Assembly: GCA_945918815.1 (NCBI GenBank)
Contig: CAMEIU010000012.1
Coordinates: 1 to 19,395 of the forward strand
Direction of reading: 5' to 3'
DNA from: an uncultured Clostridia bacterium
Lineage (GTDB): Bacteria > Bacillota > Clostridia > Oscillospirales > Oscillospiraceae
Length of the DNA: 19,395 bases
Part shown: piece after piece, positions 15,224 to 19,395 of the stretch
How positions within the stretch are numbered: position 1 is the first letter of the stretch
Layout of the letters: each line of letters opens with the position of its first letter
Made by a program: the position numbers and the translations under genes
Notes under the pieces: model-generated
The model's input: the letters and a program-made list of their open reading frames with translations, nothing else
Database searches by the model: none
What the model was told of the DNA's origin: nothing

Positions 15224-15925
15224 ATGAAACGTGTTTGCGCAGTCCTGATGGCGGCGGCCAGGACCGTACTCTGGAAGCTGCTTTTGATTCTCATTCTCCT
15301 GGCCGGGGCAGAGACGGTCCTGTTCTGGCGGACCTATCCGGGCGGATTTTCATACTTCTTGGTGGAGAGCCGCCTCTGGACCGTGTTTTTCCTGGCTCTG
15401 GCCGCTCTCTGCGCGGTCTTGTGCCTCCAGGGCTGCCAGTTTTCCGGAAAACCGGTCTATACCCTCCAGCGGCTGCCCCTCCCGGAGGAAGCCGTGACCC
15501 TCCTGTGGGCGGCGGTCCATGCGGCCTGCCTGGTGATCCTCTGGGCCTTCCAGCTGGGGCTTCTCTGGATCTTCTGGCGGCTTTTCAACCGCTTCGGACT
15601 GGCCAGCGGTCAGACCTTGGAGCTGTTTGTGAACGTCTATGGGAATGACTTCCTCCACGGCCTGCTGCCCCTGGCCGACGGGTCCCGCCATGTGCGCAAC
15701 GTCCTCTGGGTCCTGGCCCTGGGCTTCGAGACGGCGGCCTTCGGCTACTTCCAGCGGCGGGGCCGGTTCCGCGTGGAACTGATCTTCCTGTTGGCCGTGG
15801 GCATTGGCTTTTTCCGTACGGGCATGGGCGAGACTGCGGCTGATATATGGACCTCCTTGCTGAGCCTCGGCATGGCGGCCCTGACGGTCTACAGCGGATG
15901 GGAGGGATTGCATGAGACGGCTTGA
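15224..15925 (+). CDS. ABC transporter membrane subunit 1
   Basis: 233 aa, with roughly six or seven hydrophobic segments: about 14-34, 50-70, 90-118, 140-150 (weak), 159-176, 184-197 and 207-224. Short basic N-terminus, no cleavable signal, inner-membrane protein. No strongly conserved permease family motif is visible, so the role rests on context: it lies between a YtrA repressor and an ABC ATPase and overlaps the next membrane gene by 14 nt. The segment VYTLQRLPLPEEAV (78-91) resembles the IYT...PKRWEL region of the neighbouring permease, pointing to an old duplication. Start ATG 15224 has GAAAGGGGG about ten bases upstream, just past the repeat. Probable function: membrane half of a small exporter for a peptide or envelope-active compound. 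Confidence 0.75.
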   Translation: MKRVCAVLMAAARTVLWKLLLILILLAGAETVLFWRTYPGGFSYFLVESRLWTVFFLALAALCAVLCLQGCQFSGKPVYTLQRLPLPEEAVTLLWAAVHAACLVILWAFQLGLLWIFWRLFNRFGLASGQTLELFVNVYGNDFLHGLLPLADGSRHVRNVLWVLALGFETAAFGYFQRRGRFRVELIFLLAVGIGFFRTGMGETAADIWTSLLSLGMAALTVYSGWEGLHETA

Positions 15926-16398
15926 TTGGAACCGGTATGTGCCTCTGGGCATCAACGGCAGGAAGGTCCGCAACGGACTGCTGCTGGTCCTGGGCTTTGG
16001 CTTACTGGTGAGCTTCGGCTTTTTGAGCCGTCTGTTTGACGCCCGGGACGAGCTGTATGAATGGGTGGGCCGGACCAGGGTCCTGCGGCCCGGCGCGGTG
16101 ATGCCCGATTATCCGACCCTGCTGCGGGGGACCTTCTGGGGCCTGGGCGCGGCGGCGGCCGGTATGGTCGTTTTGGCGGCCGCCTTTTACGCCTGCCACT
16201 ACCAGGGCGGCCGGAGCATCTACACCGAAGCGGTGGGAGCTGTGGCGCCGGTGCCTGACCCTGCCGGTGCTGACAGCCTTGGCTTGCCTGATTTTGGCGG
16301 TGGGGCTGACGCTGTTATATTTTGAAATTTATCTGCAAGTGACACCGGAGGGCTGTCTGCCGCCGGAGCCGTGGGAGGGATTTCGATGCTGGAATTGA
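15912..16398 (+). pseudogene. ABC transporter membrane subunit 2, frameshifted
   Basis: From ATG 15912 the first ~104 codons are a normal membrane protein: KVRNGLLLVLGFGLLVSFGF and WGLGAAAAGMVVLAAAFYAC. They run up to RSIYT near 16225. The same frame then reads VGAVAPVPDPAGADSLGLP and stops at 16325, which is not membrane-like. The +1 frame from 16225 instead gives PKRWELWRRCLTLPVLTALA, CLILAVGLTLLYFEIYL, then VTPEGCLPPEPWEG, to TGA 16396-16398: a proper helix and tail overlapping the ATPase start by 13 nt, as coupled genes do. Alignment with VYTLQRLP of permease 1 shows that four residues plus one base (13 nt) are missing between YT and P. The gene is therefore either inactivated by a small deletion or misassembled here. 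The distal gene order is intact. Confidence 0.8.
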
Positions 16399-17120
16399 AG
16401 CAAGTGCAGAAAAGCTACGGAGGAAAAGACGCTCTCCTGGGCGTGGATCTGACCTTGGGCCCCGGGGAGATCGTGGGCCTCTTCGGCGAGAATGGCGCGG
16501 GCAAGACCACCCTGATGAAGTGTATCCTGGGACTGCTCCGTTATGGGGGGACCGTGACATTGGACGGGGAGCCGGTGACCCGGAAGAACGTCGCCCGCCT
16601 GTCCTTCGCCACCTGCGAACACTCCTTTTTCCAAAATCTTTCGGCGGAGGACCACCGGATTTTCTATCAGGAGATGTTCCCGAACTTCCGGGAAAAGCGG
16701 TTCCGCGCCCTGCTGGATTTCTTCGAGCTGTCCGCCCGGAAGCCCGTCCGGCAGTTCTCCACGGGCCAGAAGAACCAGTTTGAGGTGATTCTGGCTCTGA
16801 GCCAGGGGGCGGACTACATCCTCATGGACGAGCCCTTCGCGGGCAACGACGTGTTCAACCGGGAGGATTTCTACAAGGTTTTGCTGGGCATCCTGGAGCC
16901 CACGGAGACGGTGCTGCTGTCCACCCATCTGTTGGAGGAAGTTTCCTCCTTCATCGGCCGGGCGGTGCTGCTGCGCCACGGAAAAATTGTGGGCGACGTG
17001 ACCACCCTGGAGCTGGAAGAGCAGGGCAAGGACCTGATGACCTATGTGAAGGAGACCTACCGCTACCGCCCCGACCGCGTCAGCAAGGCCATAGAAGAGC
17101 TGACCGGGGAGGACAACTGA
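16386..17120 (+). CDS. ABC transporter ATP-binding protein
   Basis: 244 aa. Start ATG 16386 (MLELKQVQKSYGG) follows GGGAGG by seven bases and overlaps the restored end of permease 2; starts further up lack support. Walker A is G34-E-N-G-A-G-K-T-T42. The signature is STGQK (125-129) within QFSTGQKNQFEV, a variant of LSGGQ. Walker B is YILMDEP (144-150), followed by the D-loop GNDVF, and the switch His is H181 in LLSTHLLEE. The short helical C-terminus carries no extra domain. It would hydrolyse ATP on the inner face of the membrane to drive the two adjacent membrane subunits, in the style of YtrB/BcrA-type exporters. All catalytic residues are present, although permease 2 beside it is frameshifted. 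Confidence 0.93.
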   Translation: MLELKQVQKSYGGKDALLGVDLTLGPGEIVGLFGENGAGKTTLMKCILGLLRYGGTVTLDGEPVTRKNVARLSFATCEHSFFQNLSAEDHRIFYQEMFPNFREKRFRALLDFFELSARKPVRQFSTGQKNQFEVILALSQGADYILMDEPFAGNDVFNREDFYKVLLGILEPTETVLLSTHLLEEVSSFIGRAVLLRHGKIVGDVTTLELEEQGKDLMTYVKETYRYRPDRVSKAIEELTGEDN

Positions 17121-17313
17121 GCGCCCTCGTGCCTCCTCTTTCGGGGGCTGGGGAATTGAATGAATATTGAATATTGAAGAATGAATAATTGTGGTGTCCT
17201 TCGGACGAAATGAAATGATTTTCCGAAGGAAAATACGTCAATTATTCATCATTCATTCCCATAACACCCCCGCCGCTTCGCGGCAGCCCCCTAAAGAGGG
17301 GGCACGAGGGGGT
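17121..17313 (+). repeat. MITE-like CCCTCGTGCCCCCT repeat, copy 2
   Basis: About 190 bp that start at the ATPase stop and reach to 23 bp before the next gene. The ends GCCCTCGTGCCTCCTCTTTC and CTAAAGAGGGGGCACGAGGG are inverted repeats. It shares with copy 1, in the same orientation, TGTCCTTCGGACGAA, AAGGAAAATAC, TCAATTATTCATCATTCATT, and the CCGCCGCTTCGCGGCAGCCCC hairpin with one base changed. It adds about 35 bp of GAATATTGAA and GAATGAATAATTG tandem-like sequence near its left end. Confidence 0.8.
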
Positions 17314-17335
17314 TGCATGATTGGAGGTGTATCTT

Positions 17336-18661
17336 ATGCGTAAAAGCTTGATCCTGCTTGCAATTCTTCTGGTCCTGTCCGTGGCCGCTCTGGCGGTGGG
17401 CCAGGGGGCGATTAACGCCATGGGGAACGATGTGACTGTCACCGAGACCACCCTGGCCGGGGACCCTGCTGCGGCGGAGGGCCTGACAGTGTCCCTGCAT
17501 CCGACCTATGAAAACCATCTGGAATGGCGGACCGTCTTTGCCGCCGGAAAGGACCCGGAACCGGAGACGAAAGTTCACTATTCCGCCAAACCCCTGAAAG
17601 ACGACTACACCGGCACGTCCAGCGTCTGGATGCAGATCGGCGGCCTCAATTTCAGCATGTCCGCCAGCGGCGGCGCGGTGCGTTTGGATAAGGACACCGA
17701 TGAGATGGGCTTCGTGGCCATGGTCCGGCCCGCCGCCGACGTGGCCACCCGGACCCAGCCGGGAGAGATCCGCACGGAAACCGTGTATCTGCGGGACTAC
17801 TATGAATATTACGCCATCTACTTGGACCTTTACGGGAGCTATGGCCAGACGGGACAGGCGGCCCTGTCGGACTATTTCAGAATCCCGGTGCAGGAGGACC
17901 TGCAGGTGGAGGTCACGGTCAGCAAGGATGAGGCGGGAACCGTCTATCATGTAGAGTGCAATACGGTGGACAATTCGTCCTCCGCCTTTGGCTACGGCCT
18001 GTATCTGGAGCAAGGCGTGTTCCTGGGCCTCGGTACGGAGGACGGGGAATATGGCGGAAGCGAGGTGGACTTCTCCCAGATCCGGGACGGCTACGGCCTC
18101 TACTGGATTCCCATGGAACAGGACGGCCTTGATTTGGACCGGATCGAAAATATCTATCCCATGGATCCGGCCGCGGCGCAGTTTGTGACCCTGGAGGAGA
18201 GCTTCGACGGGAACTCCCTGCTGCTGTTCACCCGGGAGCGGCGAACCCTGGTCCTGACGGTCCTGGACCTGGAAAACTTGGAGCCGGTCCAGCGGCTGGA
18301 GCTGCCCACCAGCGAGACCCCCACGGTCTGGCAGCAGGAGGACCTGCTGCTCCTGCGGGTCTATGAGGAAGCGCCCCGCCTGCTGGCCCTGCCAAGAGAG
18401 GACGGCCTGTACCGCCTCTGGCTGGACACGCCGGAGTATCAGTTTGAGAACGTCTGGTATTGGGATCCGGCGCTCTCCTTTGACGGCAGCCGCCTGGCCC
18501 TGGCCTACTATGAAAATAAATATAATAAGGTTTCCCTCTGCTTGACGGTCTACGACGAAAACGGCCTGACCTACGCCGGATCCTACGCCCACAACGCTGA
18601 TACCTTCTGCCCCAACCTCGACAGCTTCTGGAGCGACGCGTTGATGCTCCAATGGGAATAG
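17336..18661 (+). CDS. Uncharacterised exported/anchored protein of the ABC operon
   Basis: 441 aa from ATG 17336, which has GGAGGT seven bases upstream. Residues 4-25 (SLILLAILLVLSVAALAVG) are a signal or signal-anchor helix; no lipobox Cys follows, so it is probably secreted or tethered by an uncleaved helix. The remainder is acidic and rich in Tyr, Trp and short beta strands, for example SVWMQIGGLNFSMSASGG, TLVLTVLDLENLEPVQRLEL and SFDGSRLALAYYE. The last third (LLLFTRERRTLVLTVLD onward) has the repeated strand pattern of a beta-propeller-like fold, but I cannot assign a family. Same strand as the ABC genes, separated by a repeat copy, so likely co-transcribed. It may be an extracytoplasmic partner of the transporter or a sensor (inference). 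Confidence 0.8.
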   Translation: MRKSLILLAILLVLSVAALAVGQGAINAMGNDVTVTETTLAGDPAAAEGLTVSLHPTYENHLEWRTVFAAGKDPEPETKVHYSAKPLKDDYTGTSSVWMQIGGLNFSMSASGGAVRLDKDTDEMGFVAMVRPAADVATRTQPGEIRTETVYLRDYYEYYAIYLDLYGSYGQTGQAALSDYFRIPVQEDLQVEVTVSKDEAGTVYHVECNTVDNSSSAFGYGLYLEQGVFLGLGTEDGEYGGSEVDFSQIRDGYGLYWIPMEQDGLDLDRIENIYPMDPAAAQFVTLEESFDGNSLLLFTRERRTLVLTVLDLENLEPVQRLELPTSETPTVWQQEDLLLLRVYEEAPRLLALPREDGLYRLWLDTPEYQFENVWYWDPALSFDGSRLALAYYENKYNKVSLCLTVYDENGLTYAGSYAHNADTFCPNLDSFWSDALMLQWE

Positions 18662-18912
18662 TATGCACCCTCGTGTCCCGTCGCAAATCTCACTGTAGGG
18701 CGCGGCGACCCGACGCCCTAGACCCTTTGCGCCCTGCCCGCTGAATCGGAACCAAGGGGCGGTTAAGCCGCCCCCTGTAATAGATTTCTGCCAGATACCA
18801 AAGCAAATTTGCGCATAACTCTTGACACTACCTTTTCATTTTTTCAGATTGGCAAGCGGACAGACCAAGACAAATAGGCCACTCACCATGTAAATTGCAG
18901 GCACAGCGCAAA
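18662..18912. other. Intergenic stretch with repeat remnant and GC hairpin
   Basis: No gene seen. GCACCCTCGTGTCCCGTC at 18664-18681 looks like a left-over end of the CCCTCGTGCCCCCT repeat. GGGGCGG/CCGCCCC (18756-18774) is a 7-bp hairpin that could end the ABC operon transcript but lacks a U-run. A TTGACA at 18822 has no good -10 at 16-18 bp. Confidence 0.4.
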
Positions 18913-18943
18913 AGCCAGGCGAACCGGCATGGTTCGTCTGGCT
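18911..18943 (-). terminator. Terminator of ssrA
   Basis: On the minus strand AGCCAGACGAACC and GGTTCGCCTGGCT (18913-18943) form a 13-bp stem with one wobble and a 5-nt loop, followed by TTT. It begins seven bases after the tmRNA CCA end. Confidence 0.65.
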
Positions 18944-18949
18944 CTGCTT

Positions 18950-19301
18950 TGGTGGAGCTGAGGGGAATCGAACCCCTGTCCGAAAATAACTTGACAAGAC
19001 TTTCTCCGGGCGCAGGCGGTTATTTACATTCCCTCGCCATGGCGTGAACCGTCACACTCCATGACTTGGTAGCTTCATGATTCATGGTGCGGGCAAAGCT
19101 TACCGCACGCACGGTCACCACTCAAATCACACCCTGGCCCGGCTCGTGGTCCTTCCGGGGAGGATGGGCCGCTAATTAAGCAGCAGCCAGAACAGCGTTA
19201 TCGTTGTCAGTTAATTTAAAAAAGTTGCCCATTTTATAGAGGTCAGGCGCCTCTGCCCGCTTATCCAGCCTCACTATCCCCGTCGAAACCAGTGCAGCCC
19301 C
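18950..19301 (-). ncRNA. ssrA: Transfer-messenger RNA (tmRNA)
   Basis: About 352 nt. The 5' end GGGGCTGCACTGGTTTCGAC and the 3' end GGGGTTCGATTCCCCTCAGC plus TCCACCA are diagnostic tmRNA ends. The acceptor GGGGCTG pairs with CAGCTCC and keeps the G3-U70 wobble that marks it for alanyl-tRNA synthetase. The CCA is encoded (18950-18952). The tag frame ends TAA at 19176-19178. After TAACT the resume codon is GAC 19206-19208, giving tag DNDNAVLAAA behind the tRNA-borne Ala. It rescues stalled ribosomes with SmpB and marks the products for ClpXP-type proteolysis. Pseudoknot pairs lie between the tag and the 3' domain but were not mapped. Confidence 0.96.
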
Positions 19302-19311
19302 ATATATGAGA

Positions 19312-19352
19312 GAATGAATAGTGAAGAATGAATGATGAATAATGAATAATTA
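19312..19352. repeat. GAATGAAT/AATGAATAAT degenerate tandem tract upstream of ssrA
   Basis: A run of GAATGAATA, GAAGAATGAATGATG and AATAATGAATAATTAA units of about 7-8 bp. The same motif, in either orientation, is inside both long CCCTCGTGCCCCCT repeats. It may be a loose piece of that element. A possible ssrA promoter (TTGCCG, 16 bp, TACAGT on the minus strand) would lie just beyond it but is weak. Confidence 0.5.
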
Positions 19353-19395
19353 AACTGTACCCCGTAGAATGGACACGGCAAAAAGTGAAAAACTG

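Noticed and set aside
15046..17313. Repeats as a CRISPR array
   Set aside because: Only two long copies 2 kb apart with genes between them and inverted ends; no regular spacers and no cas genes.
17291..18652. 453-codon minus-strand frame over the 441-aa gene
   Set aside because: Antisense shadow; the sense frame has GGAGGT, a signal-anchor and operon context.
18822..18850. Plus-strand promoter starting TTGACA
   Set aside because: At 16-18 bp only CAGATT-like sequence follows, and no plus-strand gene lies downstream in the window.

Overview
The window looks like chromosomal DNA of a GC-rich Gram-positive gut-type Clostridium relative, most likely Oscillospiraceae (Oscillibacter/Flavonifractor/Lawsonibacter-like). 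This rests on strong AGGAGG-type ribosome binding sites, TTGACA/TATAAT promoters with 17-bp spacers, an SLH-anchored S8 protease, a YtrA-type GntR/ABC operon, and several short palindromic intergenic repeats. The genus is inferred from gene style; no marker gene here fixes it.

Left part (1-7070). A very large surface protease of subtilisin family S8 with C-terminal SLH repeats runs leftward off the window. Its frame is broken by one in-frame TAG between the catalytic Asp and His, and the same frame stays coherent on both sides. A 356-aa winged-helix protein is encoded divergently. Between the two lies a perfect 10-bp inverted repeat whose arms supply the -35 boxes of two back-to-back promoters, so the two genes look like a regulator/target pair. 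Next comes a DUF1016 (YhcG-type PD-(D/E)XK nuclease) gene that has lost its N-terminal domain, then about 570 bp without genes.

Middle (7640-14264), all leftward. The order of transcription is: a 58-aa unknown protein; a promoter; two alpha/beta-hydrolase esterases; an ATP-grasp ligase; a decayed gene end; argD; and trxA-trxB. The esterase/esterase/ATP-grasp run is an uncharacterised ligase-plus-hydrolase cluster and is the best candidate for an undescribed pathway. argD and trxAB are ordinary housekeeping units with clear promoters and terminators.

Right part (14592-18661), rightward. A perfect-consensus promoter overlapped by two tandem palindromic operators drives a YtrA-family GntR repressor, two membrane proteins, an ABC ATPase and a 441-aa exported or anchored protein. 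The second membrane protein is frameshifted, apparently by a 13-nt loss. Two copies of a 150-190-bp MITE-like repeat sit inside this operon, one before the first permease and one after the ATPase. The window ends with ssrA (tmRNA, leftward), which encodes the tag DNDNAVLAAA.

The intergenic space is unusually rich in repeats. One family is CCCTCGTGCCCCCT-ended and has two long copies plus fragments. A second is the CCGTAGGGGCGACC hairpin, with two copies. The third is a TCATTGC hairpin, with one copy. GAATGAATAATGAATAATT-like tracts also recur. Long open frames antisense to the large genes are codon-phase shadows and are not annotated.
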